From Streptomyces sp. man185 (GTDB taxonomy: Bacteria > Actinomycetota > Actinomycetes > Streptomycetales > Streptomycetaceae): a stretch of 41,294 bases of DNA. Both the position numbers and the translations under genes were made by a program. Below the pieces are notes generated by a model. The model was given only the letters and a program-made list of their open reading frames with translations, made no database searches and had not been told where the DNA came from. Below, piece by piece: positions 1 through 8,560 of this stretch (positions are counted from its first letter, which is position 1; each line of letters opens with the position of its first letter). The DNA is taken from the NCBI GenBank assembly GCA_002551355.1, contig NTHE01000067.1, forward strand, positions 1-41,294. The letters are read 5' to 3'.

Positions 1-432
1 GGGCCGAGCGACGCCGCCACCGCCGCGCGGCCCCGCCGGTCGCGGCGGTTTCCGCGGTTCACCCGGGACACCGCCCGGCCCGAGGGCGGCGGCCGGGCAG
101 CGTCCGGCGACGCGCCCGCGCCGGCCCGGCAGTGGCCGCTGCTCACCGTGCTCGGCGCGGCGGGACTCGGGCTGCTGATCGTGGTCCTGGACCCGTTCGA
201 CCAGGCGTTCCGTATCGGCACCATCCTGATGGGCGGCGCGCTGATCACCGGTGCCGTGCTGCGCTGGGTGGTGCCCTCGGTCGGGATGCTCGCCGTACGG
301 TCCCGCTTCACCGACCTGGTCACGTACGGGCTGATGGGCACACTGATCGTGCTGCTCGCGCTGGTCGCCCAGCCCGGTCCGTGGCTCGACGTCCCGATCC
401 TGGAGGACGCGGTCCGCTTCACCATCCGCTAG
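1..432 (+). CDS. DUF3017 membrane protein (5' end outside window)
   Basis: The frame is open from the first base to the TAG at 430-432, giving 143 visible residues; the start lies left of the window. After an Arg/Pro-rich cytoplasmic-type stretch (about residues 1-45) there are three hydrophobic segments: around LLTVLGAAGLGLLIVV, IGTILMGGALITGAVL and LMGTLIVLLALVA. Size, three-helix layout and position just before an XRE gene and mdh fit the DUF3017 family, whose function is unknown. In Streptomyces this gene usually follows folD (recalled, not visible here). A strong hairpin 66 bases downstream probably ends its transcript. Confidence 0.8.
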   Translation, partial: GPSDAATAARPRRSRRFPRFTRDTARPEGGGRAASGDAPAPARQWPLLTVLGAAGLGLLIVVLDPFDQAFRIGTILMGGALITGAVLRWVVPSVGMLAVRSRFTDLVTYGLMGTLIVLLALVAQPGPWLDVPILEDAVRFTIR

Positions 433-497
433 CGGACGGCCCGTTCGGATCAGGGCCGCTCGGATCAGGCTCATGCCGCCGACCCGTGGTGCCCGAC

Positions 498-541
498 CCG
501 TGGTGTCCGTCCCCACCCCCGAGGAGGGACGGACACCACGG
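498..541 (+). terminator. Hairpin terminator after the DUF3017 gene
   Basis: A perfect 16-bp stem pairs CCGTGGTGTCCGTCCC (498-513) with its complement at 526-541 around a 12-base loop. There is no T-run, as is common for Streptomyces terminators. It lies 66 bases after the stop codon. Confidence 0.8.
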
Positions 542-983
542 CGGAACGGAGCCACCGGGCAAGAAGCCCCGGTACGCGGCGAGATGAGCTGCCTTGCCCC
601 GTCCCGACTCCAGCGTCATGGACATGAAAGGCCGGAACAAGCGCTCACTGTGGCCTGTGGCACGGAAGTGACCATTCCGGCACGGTGTGATCGCCGCGCA
701 ACGATGGCAGACTGTCACGGCACACCGAGCGGCACGGAGCAGGCAGAGAGCAGTGGCCGGAACAGCGATCAGGGCGCGTGAAGATGCGCACCCCGTCCCG
801 AATGCTCCCGTGCGCCCCCTCGTCAGGAACTGACACCCTGGCTTCGCGCATCCTCGTGGGTAGTCCAGCTGACGTCCGGAACGGACCGACGGCGGACGGG
901 CCGGGGGAGGCGCGGGCCGGGGCCCGACCGCAGCGGGGTACAGCAAGCACGTCCGGGGGACATGAGGGGGGAAGGGAAACGCC
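542..983. other. Gene-free stretch before the XRE regulator
   Basis: About 440 bases without a convincing gene. Short open frames here lack the codon-position bias of the neighbours. It presumably carries the promoter of the XRE gene. The region 640-720 is less GC-rich than its surroundings, but I could not place a confident -35/-10 pair. Confidence 0.5.
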
Positions 984-2243
984 ATGCCTCGTTGGAAGGC
1001 ACTGCCCGAAGAGCTCGACCCGCAGATCAGGGAGTTCGCCAGCCAGCTGCGCCGGCTCGTCGACCGCAGCGGACTGAACATCAACGCGGTGGCCGACCGC
1101 ACGGGTTACAGCAAGACGTCCTGGGAGCGGTATCTCAACGGACGGCTGCTCGCCCCGCGCGGGGCCGTCGTGGCGCTCGCCGAGGTGACGGGCACCCCGC
1201 AGCACCACCTCACGACCATGTGGGAGCTGGCGGAGCGAGCCTGGAGCCGGGCCGAGATGCGCCACGACATGACGATGGAGGCCATCCGCATCACGCAGGC
1301 CCGTGCCGCGCTCGGCGAGCCGGGGACGACGGTCCCCGGCGCGCCGTCGGGCGGCGGGTCGGGCCGCTTCGCCGCCGGCGGTAGGAGCGGCGCGGCCGGT
1401 TCCGGGGCCAGGGTCCCCACCGCGGCGGGCCCGGCCGGTACGGACGCCCCGCCGCGCGACGCCTACGGCAAGGATCCCTTCGGCGAGGACGGCCAGGGCA
1501 ACGGACCCCGCGGCGGCGGGGCTTACGGGCCCGGCGACGACGACACGCGCCAACTCATCGTCCCCACCCGGCGCGGCACCGCACCGCACCCCGCCCGCCC
1601 CCAGGACCTACCGCACGACGGCGGGCCGGACCAGGGCGGGCGGCGGCCGGAGTGGAACCCGGCGGCGAGCACCGGCAGTGCCTCCTCGGGTCCCGGTTCC
1701 TCCGGCCCCGGCCGGAACGCGGGCCGCACCGGATCGGGCAAGGCGCCCGGAGGCCGCCGCAAGGGCCCCATGCTCGCGGTCGGGGCCGTCGGCGCCCTGA
1801 TCGTCGTGGTCGGCGCGGTGCTGCTCGCACCGGGCGGCGACGACGCGGCCAAGGCCACGCCGCCCCCGTCGGCGGCCCCCACCACGGCCGCTCCGGAGCT
1901 GCCCGTGGGCGTCGAGTGCAGCGGCGCGGACTGCGCCGGGCAGGACCCCGAGGCGATGGGCTGCGGCGGCGAGTTCGCCCGTACGGTGGCCACCGGCGTG
2001 GTCGGCGGGGGCAAGATCGAGGTGCGCTACAGCAAGGTCTGCTCCGCCGCCTGGGCCCGCCTGACCGAGGCAGAGATCGGCGACACCGTGCAGATCACCG
2101 CGGGCAAGGGCGCGCAGAGCGGCGAGGTCATGGGGGACACCGACGCGTACACCCCGATGGTCGCGGTGAAGAAGGCGGGCGACGCGAAGGCCTGCGCCAC
2201 GCTCACCTCCGGCACGAAGGGCTGCACCGACCCGGTCGGATGA
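984..2243 (+). CDS. Membrane-anchored XRE-family regulator with DUF2690 domain
   Basis: A 419-residue protein. Residues about 14-75 form an XRE helix-turn-helix (LRRLVDRSGLNINAVADRTG, then YSKTSWERYLNGR). A long Gly/Pro/Arg-rich linker (about 105-255) leads to one transmembrane helix (about 262-282, core LAVGAVGALIVVVGAVLLA). The C-terminal part (about 306-400) is a DUF2690 domain with four spaced cysteines (ECSGADCAG, MGCGGE, KVCSAAW), so it should lie outside the membrane, where disulfides can form. The ATG at 984 follows a purine-rich SD-like stretch. The family is typical of Streptomyces; DNA targets and external signal are unknown. The layout suggests a one-component transmembrane sensor-regulator. 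It is followed by mdh after 235 bases. Confidence 0.85.
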   Translation: MPRWKALPEELDPQIREFASQLRRLVDRSGLNINAVADRTGYSKTSWERYLNGRLLAPRGAVVALAEVTGTPQHHLTTMWELAERAWSRAEMRHDMTMEAIRITQARAALGEPGTTVPGAPSGGGSGRFAAGGRSGAAGSGARVPTAAGPAGTDAPPRDAYGKDPFGEDGQGNGPRGGGAYGPGDDDTRQLIVPTRRGTAPHPARPQDLPHDGGPDQGGRRPEWNPAASTGSASSGPGSSGPGRNAGRTGSGKAPGGRRKGPMLAVGAVGALIVVVGAVLLAPGGDDAAKATPPPSAAPTTAAPELPVGVECSGADCAGQDPEAMGCGGEFARTVATGVVGGGKIEVRYSKVCSAAWARLTEAEIGDTVQITAGKGAQSGEVMGDTDAYTPMVAVKKAGDAKACATLTSGTKGCTDPVG

Positions 2244-2364
2244 CAGCGGCGGACCCCGCGCCCGGCACCGCCCGCGCGTGCGGTGCGTGACCGGTTGTGT
2301 GCGGTGCCACAGGGGGGCGGGCGGTCCGACCTGGCCGGGTCCGATAGCCTGACCGCTGGATATC

Positions 2365-2378
2365 TCTTCACGTCAAGA
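2365..2378. promoter_or_regulatory. Imperfect palindrome upstream of mdh
   Basis: TCTTCACGTCAAGA is symmetric at 12 of 14 positions and sits in an AT-richer patch (2359-2385) about 100 bases before the mdh start. It may be an operator or part of the mdh promoter. The regulator is unknown; the upstream XRE protein is one candidate. Confidence 0.35.
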
Positions 2379-2478
2379 TTGGTCGTCAGGACGGGTCGGG
2401 GCGGGAGAGGCATCCAGCACCAGGGTCCGGCACCAGGGGCCGGGACCCCCACCGCCAGCTGTCTAAACGGAGACCGCC

Positions 2479-3468
2479 ATGACCCGCACTCCCGTGAATG
2501 TCACCGTGACCGGCGCAGCCGGCCAGATCGGCTACGCGCTGCTCTTCCGCATCGCCTCCGGCCACCTGCTCGGCCCGGACGTGCCGGTCAACCTCCGCCT
2601 CCTGGAGATCCCGCAGGGCCTCAAGGCCGCCGAGGGCACCGCCATGGAGCTCGACGACTGCGCCTTCCCGCTGCTGCGCGGCATCGAGATCACCGACGAC
2701 CCGAACGTCGGCTTCGCCGGTGCGAACGTCGCCCTGCTCGTCGGCGCCCGCCCGCGTACCAAGGGCATGGAGCGCGGTGACCTGCTCGCCGCCAACGGCG
2801 GCATCTTCAAGCCGCAGGGCAAGGCCATCAACGACCACGCCGCGGACGACATCAAGGTCCTCGTCGTCGGCAACCCGGCGAACACCAACGCGCTCATCGC
2901 GCAGGCCGCCGCCCCGGACGTACCGGCCGAGCGCTTCACCGCGATGACCCGCCTGGACCACAACCGCGCGATCTCGCAGCTGGCCGCCAAGACCGGCGCC
3001 GCCGTCTCCGACATCAAGAAGCTGACGATCTGGGGCAACCACTCGGCCACCCAGTACCCGGACATCTTCCACGCGGAGATCGCCGGCAAGAACGCCGCCG
3101 AGGTCGTCAACGACGAGGTGTGGCTCGCCGACACCTTCATCCCGACCGTCGCCAAGCGCGGCGCCGCGATCATCGAGGCCCGTGGCGCGTCCTCCGCCGC
3201 CTCGGCCGCCAACGCCGCCATCGACCACGTGCACACCTGGGTCAACGGCACCGCCGACGGCGACTGGACCTCGATGGGCATCCCGTCGGACGGCTCCTAC
3301 GGCGTCCCCGAGGGCATCATCTCCTCCTTCCCGGTCACCACGAAGGACGGAAAGTACGAGATCGTCCAGGGCCTGGACATCAACGAGTTCTCCCGTGCGC
3401 GCATCGACGCGTCGGTCAAGGAGCTCACCGAGGAGCGCGACGCGGTCCGCGAGCTCGGCCTCATCTGA
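2479..3468 (+). CDS. mdh: Malate dehydrogenase (NAD)
   Basis: A 329-residue enzyme interconverting malate and oxaloacetate with NAD in the TCA cycle, in the cytoplasm. Residues 12-18 hold the dinucleotide-binding loop GAAGQIG. The substrate-binding arginine region is ARPRTKGMERGDLL, and TRLDHNRA carries the family Asp/Arg. The catalytic His188 lies in WGNHSATQYPD. Length and sequence fit the 327-329-residue cytosolic-type bacterial Mdh group. The ATG has GGAGA upstream. It is a single-gene unit: a hairpin follows, and the next gene converges on it. Confidence 0.97.
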   Translation: MTRTPVNVTVTGAAGQIGYALLFRIASGHLLGPDVPVNLRLLEIPQGLKAAEGTAMELDDCAFPLLRGIEITDDPNVGFAGANVALLVGARPRTKGMERGDLLAANGGIFKPQGKAINDHAADDIKVLVVGNPANTNALIAQAAAPDVPAERFTAMTRLDHNRAISQLAAKTGAAVSDIKKLTIWGNHSATQYPDIFHAEIAGKNAAEVVNDEVWLADTFIPTVAKRGAAIIEARGASSAASAANAAIDHVHTWVNGTADGDWTSMGIPSDGSYGVPEGIISSFPVTTKDGKYEIVQGLDINEFSRARIDASVKELTEERDAVRELGLI

Positions 3469-3499
3469 CCCGCAGCCGCACCCGCACCCGCGGTACGTC

Positions 3500-3535
3500 G
3501 AGCGCCCCCGCCAGCACCCGCTGCCGGGGGCGCTC
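3500..3535. terminator. Bidirectional terminator between mdh and the AhpD-like gene
   Basis: An 11-bp perfect stem (GAGCGCCCCCG at 3500-3510 with its complement at 3525-3535, 14-base loop) lies between two convergent genes and can serve both. Confidence 0.75.
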
Positions 3536-3549
3536 CCGCGTGCGCGCGG

Positions 3550-4065
3550 TCAGCTCTTGTGGTCGCCGGGGGTGTAGTGGCCGGGGGTCAGGCGGCCGGT
3601 GACGCCGAAGCGGTTCCAGGCGTTGATCACGGTGATGGCCGCGATCAGCTGGGCCAGCTCGGTCTCCTCGAAGTGCTCGGAGGCCTTCGCGTACACCTCG
3701 TCCGGGACGAAGCCGTCGGTCAGGACGGTGACCGCCTCGGTCAGGGCGAGCGCCGCCAGCTCCTTCTCGGTGTAGAAGTGCCGCGACTCCTCCCAGGCGC
3801 TGAGCTGGACGATCCGCTCGACGGACTCGCCCGCCGCGAGCGCGTCCTTGCTGTGCATGTCCAGGCAGAACGCGCACTGGTTGAGCTGCGAGGCCCGGAT
3901 CTTCACCAGCTCCACCAGGAGCGGGTCCAGCCCCTTACGGGCCGCGATGTCGAGCCGGATCATCGCCTTGTACACATCGGGGAGGAGCTGGGAGACGGAG
4001 ATCCGGGCCGGGTGCTCGGGGGCGAGGTCGGCCGGGGCGTGGTGGTGTTCATGTGTCGAGGTCAT
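3550..4065 (-). CDS. Carboxymuconolactone decarboxylase/AhpD-like protein
   Basis: A 171-residue all-helical protein. The core motif CAFCLDMHSKDAL carries C64 and C67 (CxxC) and H71, with E52 upstream in LVELVKIRASQ. This is the AhpD-type thiol peroxidase signature within the carboxymuconolactone decarboxylase fold, so a peroxide- or thiol-reducing role is more likely than decarboxylation. The N-terminal His stretch (HEHHH) is not conserved in the family as far as I recall. It starts 47 bases from a divergent MocR-type regulator, a common pairing in Streptomyces, which suggests that the regulator controls it. The exact substrate is unknown. Confidence 0.88.
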   Translation of the reverse strand: MTSTHEHHHAPADLAPEHPARISVSQLLPDVYKAMIRLDIAARKGLDPLLVELVKIRASQLNQCAFCLDMHSKDALAAGESVERIVQLSAWEESRHFYTEKELAALALTEAVTVLTDGFVPDEVYAKASEHFEETELAQLIAAITVINAWNRFGVTGRLTPGHYTPGDHKS

Positions 4066-4086
4066 ACGGACGACGCTACGGCCCCG

Positions 4087-4107
4087 ATGGCACCCCGGTA
4101 TGGTCCA
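4087..4107. promoter_or_regulatory. Candidate MocR operator in the 47-base divergent gap
   Basis: Two direct repeats, ATGGCACC (4087-4094) and ATGGTCCA (4100-4107), start 13 bases apart. TATGGT at 4099-4104 could be a -10 box only 8 bases before the regulator's ATG, implying a leaderless mRNA. MocR regulators are known to favour direct repeats. The assignment is inference. Confidence 0.35.
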
Positions 4108-4112
4108 TTGGC

Positions 4113-5513
4113 ATGACGGATTCCTGGGCCACTTTCGGCGCTGACCTGCATCTGGAGCCGGTCGGCCAGGGTCTGCGGAGCGGGCTGATGGAGGCGCTGC
4201 GGGAGGCGGTGCGCACCGGCCGCCTGGCCCCCGGCACCCGGCTGCCGTCCTCCCGGGTGCTCGCCGCCGACCTGGGCGTCGCCCGCAACACGGTCGCCGA
4301 CGCCTACGCCGAACTGGTCGCCGAGGGCTGGCTCACCGCCCGCCAGGGCTCGGGGACCCGGGTCGCCCGGCGTTCCGCGCCGCGCCGGACGGACCCCGCG
4401 GCGGCTCCCGCCCGGCCGGTGCGGTCCGGGGCCGGGTACGACCTGAAGCCCGGCACGCCGGACCTGTCCGGCTTCCCGCGCACCGCCTGGCTCAAGGCCG
4501 CCCGCAAGGCGCTCACCGCCGCGCCCGACGAGGTCTTCGGCTACGGCGACCCGCACGGCCGCGTCGAACTGCGCATCGTGCTGGCCGAGTACCTGGCGCG
4601 GGCGCGCGGGGTGTACGCCGACCCGGAGCGCATCGTGATCTGCGCCGGCTTCGCGCACGGTCTCGCGCTGCTGGGCCGGGTGCTGCGCCGCCGCCGGGTC
4701 CGGGTCGTCGCCGTCGAGTCGTACGGCCTCGACCTCCATACGAACCTGCTCACCGAGGCCGGGCTGCGCACCCCGTGCCTGCCGCTGGACGAGCACGGCT
4801 CCCGGACCGGCGAACTGGCCGCGCTGCGCGGCGCGGGGGCCGTCCTGCTCACCCCGGCGCACCAGTTCCCCACCGGTGTACCGCTGCACCCGGACCGGCG
4901 GACCGCCGCCGTCGACTGGGCCCGGTCCACCGGCGGGCTGATCCTGGAGGACGACTACGACGGGGAGTTCCGGTACGACCGGCAGCCGGTGGGCGCGCTC
5001 CAGGGGCTCGATCCGGAGCGGGTGGTGTATCTCGGCACCGCCAGCAAGTCGCTGGCCCCGGGGCTTCGCCTGGGCTGGATGGTGCTGCCCCGGCACCTGG
5101 TGGGGGAGGTGGTGGCGGCGAGGGGCGTGGCCGACTGGATGTCCGGCTCGCCCGACCAGCTGACGCTCGCGGAGTTCATCGCCTCGGGGGCGTACGACCG
5201 CCATGTGCGCTCCATGCGGCTGCGCTACCGCCGTCGCCGCGACCAGCTCGTCGCGGCGCTCGCCGAGCGCGCGCCGGGCATCGAGGTCGGCGGGATCGCG
5301 GCCGGGCTGCACGCGGTCCTCGAACTCCCCGCGGGCGCCGAGCGTTCGGTGATCCAGGCGGCGGCCTTCCAGGGCCTGGCGCTGGAGGGCCTGGCGCGCT
5401 ACCGCCACCCGGCCGCCCCGGCCGCCCGCGACGCCCTGGTGATCGGCTACGGCTCGCCGTCGGAGAGCGCCTGGGCGGGCGCGCTGGACGCCCTGTGCCG
5501 GGTGCTGCCGTAA
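4113..5513 (+). CDS. MocR-type regulator (GntR winged helix fused to aminotransferase domain)
   Basis: A 466-residue PLP-dependent regulator. Residues about 15-80 are a GntR winged helix (LREAVRTGRLAPGTRLPSSR, then ADLGVARNTVADAYAELVAEGW). Residues about 110-460 are a fold-type I aminotransferase domain with Lys312 in TASKSLAPGLRLGW as the PLP Schiff-base lysine and EDDYDGEFRYDR at the cofactor site. I place the start at ATG 4113 rather than the in-frame ATG 60 bases upstream, because the upstream one lies inside the divergent AhpD-like gene. Known MocR proteins sense PLP or amine ligands; here the likely target is the divergent neighbour. No SD is visible, which fits a leaderless message. 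Confidence 0.9.
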   Translation: MTDSWATFGADLHLEPVGQGLRSGLMEALREAVRTGRLAPGTRLPSSRVLAADLGVARNTVADAYAELVAEGWLTARQGSGTRVARRSAPRRTDPAAAPARPVRSGAGYDLKPGTPDLSGFPRTAWLKAARKALTAAPDEVFGYGDPHGRVELRIVLAEYLARARGVYADPERIVICAGFAHGLALLGRVLRRRRVRVVAVESYGLDLHTNLLTEAGLRTPCLPLDEHGSRTGELAALRGAGAVLLTPAHQFPTGVPLHPDRRTAAVDWARSTGGLILEDDYDGEFRYDRQPVGALQGLDPERVVYLGTASKSLAPGLRLGWMVLPRHLVGEVVAARGVADWMSGSPDQLTLAEFIASGAYDRHVRSMRLRYRRRRDQLVAALAERAPGIEVGGIAAGLHAVLELPAGAERSVIQAAAFQGLALEGLARYRHPAAPAARDALVIGYGSPSESAWAGALDALCRVLP

Positions 5514-5634
5514 GGCCCCGGCAGAACACAGGTTTCGAACCGGCCCCACGTCGAACTAGTCTGACAAGAGGTCCGGTTGCGCACGCGCGAACGAGAAGCC
5601 GGATCCGATCGCGTACCACGGGGGAGAACCGAAC

Positions 5635-5910
5635 ATGGCCACACGAAGGCTGAGGTCGAGCACGGTCGTGCTCGGCGGCATGGGGCTGCTCGCCCTGACG
5701 ATCACGTCCTGCGGCTCGGAGCCGGACAAGCGGTGCGCCGACCGTACGACGCAGAAGACCCTGCCCAGCTCCGAGTGCCGCAGCGGCGGCAACGGCTCGT
5801 ACTACTACGGCGGCTCCAAGGGCAGCGACGGCAAGGTGGACGGCGGCAGCTTCGACAAGTCCGCGGTCGACCGCGGCGGCTTCGGCTGCTCCGGCTCCGG
5901 CGGCGGCTGA
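5635..5910 (+). CDS. Small lipoprotein, YgiB-like tail
   Basis: A 91-residue protein with a lipoprotein signal peptide: Arg-rich start, hydrophobic core VLGGMGLLALTI and lipobox ITSC (Cys24). The mature part is Gly/Ser-rich with four more cysteines and ends in DRGGFGCSGSGGG. The RGGFG tail and the adjacent ligase recall E. coli YgiB (DUF1190), which is encoded next to the glutathionylspermidine-synthase-like YgiC. That parallel is from memory of the YgiB sequence. GGGGAGAA precedes the ATG at good spacing. The ligase gene starts 5 bases after its stop, so the two are surely co-transcribed. Function is unknown. Confidence 0.82.
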   Translation: MATRRLRSSTVVLGGMGLLALTITSCGSEPDKRCADRTTQKTLPSSECRSGGNGSYYYGGSKGSDGKVDGGSFDKSAVDRGGFGCSGSGGG

Positions 5911-5915
5911 CCGCC

Positions 5916-7103
5916 GTGGAACGCCGCACGATCGAGCCGCGCCCCGGCTGGCAGGAGACCGTCGAGGCGCAGGGCGTCGTCTACCCGCTCACCCGCTACC
6001 CCGACGACTCGCTGCGCCCGTACTGGGACGAGAGCGCCTACTACGTCTTCTCGCTGCCCGAGGTCGAGGCGCTGGAGGAGGTGGTCGAGGAACTGCATAC
6101 GATGAGCCTGGCCGCCGCCGCGCACATCGTCGAGCGGGACCGCTTCGCCGACCTCGGCATCACCGACCCGCGCCTGGCCGCACTGGTCGCCGAGTCCTGG
6201 TGCCGCCGCGCCGAACAGCCCTCCGTGTACGGGCGGTTCGACCTGCGCTACGACGGGAGCGGTCCGGCGAAGATGCTGGAGTACAACGCCGACACCCCGA
6301 CCTCGCTGGTGGAGGCCGCGAGCGCGCAGTGGTTCTGGATGGAGGACCGCTTCCCCGGGGCCGACCAGTGGAACTCCCTGCACGAGCGTCTTGTGGACGC
6401 CTGGAAGCGGCAGGCGACCCTGCTGCCGCCGGGCCCGCTGCACTTCGTCCACTCCGAAGGCGACGAGATCGGCGAGGACCTGATGACGGTCGCCTATCTG
6501 CGCGAGACCGCCGACCAGGCCGGTCTTCAGACGCACGCGCTGTCCGTCGAGGAGATCGGCTGGGACCGGCTGTCGGGCCGGTTCGTCGACGACCGGCTGC
6601 GCTTCATCCGCAGCTGCTTCAAGCTCTACCCCTGGGAGTGGCTGGCCACGGACCGCTTCGGCCCGCAGGTGCTGGACACCCTCGACAACGGCGGCGGCTC
6701 CGGCACCACCTGCTGGATCGAGCCCGCCTGGAAGATGCTGCTCTCCAACAAGGCGCTGCTGGCGATCCTCTGGGAGCTGTACCCGGGCCACCCGAACCTC
6801 CTGCCCGCCTATCTCGACGGCCCGCGCGAGCTGGCCGGGCCCGGCGGGGCGGGGTACGTCTCCAAGCCGCTGCTCGGCCGCGAGGGCGCCGGGGTCGACC
6901 TGCACGGCCCCGGCTCCCCGCCCGTCGTGCGCGACGAGCCGTGCTGCTACCAGGAGTCGGCCCCGCTGCCCGACATCGACGGCAACCGGGTGGTGCTCGG
7001 CGCGTGGACCGTCGAGGACGAGGCGGCGGGGCTCGGCATCCGGGAGTCGGCGGGGCCGGTCACGGACGAGTACGCCCGCTTCCTGCCCCACGTCATCCTC
7101 TGA
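5916..7103 (+). CDS. Glutathionylspermidine synthase-like ATP-grasp ligase (YgiC/YjfC type)
   Basis: A 395-residue protein, close to the roughly 386 of E. coli YgiC. It has the ATP-dependent synthetase domain but no amidase half. Family hallmarks are FDLRYDGSGPAKMLEYNADT, WIEPAWKMLLSNKALL, VSKPLLGREGAGV and a C-terminal CCYQES. The GTG at 5916 is preferred because upstream sequence in this frame belongs to the lipoprotein gene. Such proteins ligate an amine to a carboxylate (peptide or peptidoglycan-like), but the YgiC substrate is not established and Streptomyces uses mycothiol, not glutathione, so true glutathionylspermidine synthesis is unlikely. Convergent with rocD, 12 bases away. Confidence 0.85.
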   Translation: MERRTIEPRPGWQETVEAQGVVYPLTRYPDDSLRPYWDESAYYVFSLPEVEALEEVVEELHTMSLAAAAHIVERDRFADLGITDPRLAALVAESWCRRAEQPSVYGRFDLRYDGSGPAKMLEYNADTPTSLVEAASAQWFWMEDRFPGADQWNSLHERLVDAWKRQATLLPPGPLHFVHSEGDEIGEDLMTVAYLRETADQAGLQTHALSVEEIGWDRLSGRFVDDRLRFIRSCFKLYPWEWLATDRFGPQVLDTLDNGGGSGTTCWIEPAWKMLLSNKALLAILWELYPGHPNLLPAYLDGPRELAGPGGAGYVSKPLLGREGAGVDLHGPGSPPVVRDEPCCYQESAPLPDIDGNRVVLGAWTVEDEAAGLGIRESAGPVTDEYARFLPHVIL

Positions 7104-7115
7104 ACCCGTCGCCTC

Positions 7116-8324
7116 CTACCGGGCGCTCAGCACCGTACGCAGCCGGTCCAGGCCCCAGTCCAGGTCCTCCTTGGAGATCACCAGCGGCGGCGCGATCCGG
7201 ATCGTCGAGCCGTGCGTGTCCTTCACCAGCACCCCCTGCTCCATCAGCTTCTCGGAGATCTCCCGGCCGGTGCCCAGCGCCGGAGCGATGTCCACACCCG
7301 CCCACAGCCCCCGGCCGCGCACCGCCTCCACCGCGCCGCCGCCCGTCAACAGGCCCAGCTCCCGGTGCAGATGGTCGCCCAGCTCGGCCGCCCGCTGCTG
7401 GTACTCGCCGGTCCGCAGCATCGCGATCACCTCCAGCGCCACCGCGCAGGCCAGCGGGTTCCCGCCGAAGGTGGAGCCGTGCTCGCCGGGCCGGAACACC
7501 CCGAGCACATCCGCCGACGAGACCACCGCGGAGACGGGCACCACCCCGCCGCCCAGCGCTTTGCCGAGCACGTACATGTCCGGCACCACACCCTCGTGGT
7601 CCAGCGCGAACGTCTTCCCGGTCCGCCCCAGGCCCGACTGGATCTCGTCCGCGATGAACAGCACGTTCCGCTCGCGGGTCAGCTCCCGTACGCCGGGGAG
7701 ATAGCCGGCCGGCGGCACCAGCACCCCCGCCTCGCCCTGGATCGGCTCGATCAGCACCGCCACGGTGTTCTCCGTCATGGCCTCCCGCATCGCGGTGAGA
7801 TCCCCGTACGGCACGATCTCGAAGCCGGGGGTGTACGGACCGAAGTCGGCCCGCGCCTCGGGGTCGGTGGAGAAGCTGACGATCGTCGTCGTGCGGCCGT
7901 GGAAGTTGTCCGAGGCCACGATGATCTTCGCCATGCCGTCCGGCACGCCCTTGACCCGGTAGCCCCACTTGCGGGCGGTCTTCACCGCGGTCTCCACGGC
8001 CTCCGCCCCGGTGTTCATCGGCAGCACCGTCTCCATGCCGCACAGCGCCGCCAGCTCCGTACAGAACTCGGCGAACCGGTCGTGGTAGAAGGCCCGGGAC
8101 GTCAGCGTGACGCGTTCCAGCTGGGCCTTGGCCGCGTCGATGAGCCGGCGGTTGCCGTGGCCGAAATTGAGCGCCGAGTATCCCGCGAGCATGTCGAGAT
8201 ACCTGCGGCCCTCGACGTCGGTCATCCAGGCGCCCTCGGCCGAGGCCACGACGACCGGCAACGGGTGGTAGTTGTGCGCGCTGTGCGCCTCGGCGGAGGC
8301 GATGGCGGTTTCCGTGGTCGACAC
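7116..8324 (-). CDS. rocD: Ornithine--oxo-acid aminotransferase
   Basis: A 402-residue class III aminotransferase converting ornithine plus 2-oxoglutarate to glutamate semialdehyde plus glutamate (arginine/ornithine catabolism, proline link). Visible hallmarks: LDMLAGYSALNFGHGN, the PLP-phosphate region PMNTGAEAVETAVK, ADEIQSGLGRTGK with the PLP-ring Asp, and Schiff-base Lys255 in VLGKALGGG. The GTG at 8324 is chosen for the GGAG six bases upstream and because the protein then begins like other RocD proteins; longer in-frame starts run into the promoter region. It is divergent from trpS across 236 bases. No arginase or other roc gene is adjacent. Confidence 0.94.
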   Translation of the reverse strand: MSTTETAIASAEAHSAHNYHPLPVVVASAEGAWMTDVEGRRYLDMLAGYSALNFGHGNRRLIDAAKAQLERVTLTSRAFYHDRFAEFCTELAALCGMETVLPMNTGAEAVETAVKTARKWGYRVKGVPDGMAKIIVASDNFHGRTTTIVSFSTDPEARADFGPYTPGFEIVPYGDLTAMREAMTENTVAVLIEPIQGEAGVLVPPAGYLPGVRELTRERNVLFIADEIQSGLGRTGKTFALDHEGVVPDMYVLGKALGGGVVPVSAVVSSADVLGVFRPGEHGSTFGGNPLACAVALEVIAMLRTGEYQQRAAELGDHLHRELGLLTGGGAVEAVRGRGLWAGVDIAPALGTGREISEKLMEQGVLVKDTHGSTIRIAPPLVISKEDLDWGLDRLRTVLSAR

Positions 8325-8560
8325 GGGATCTCCGTTCGTCGTGCGGCTGGGCGGAGGGTGGTGCCCACTTTGTATCGTCGGTCGGATCCCGGGCCGGGAA
8401 ACCTCCGGCGACCGGCGCGCCCGCCGTCGCACGCCCGGCGGGTGGAATGTGCCGTTCGTCTCAGCCGTGCGCTCCCGTGCCCCGGGACCGTGCGGTGACG
8501 CGCCCTTCCCGCCCCGCACCGGCTGCCGGAGATGCCGCGCGCACCTGAGACAATGGGGCC

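Noticed and set aside
2386..3234. Minus-strand frame of 282 codons opposite mdh
   Set aside because: Antisense shadow of a textbook malate dehydrogenase.
5577..5915. Upstream in-frame extension of the glutathionylspermidine-synthase-like gene
   Set aside because: It overlaps the lipoprotein gene, has Arg-rich nonsense-like content, and the family begins near GTG 5916.
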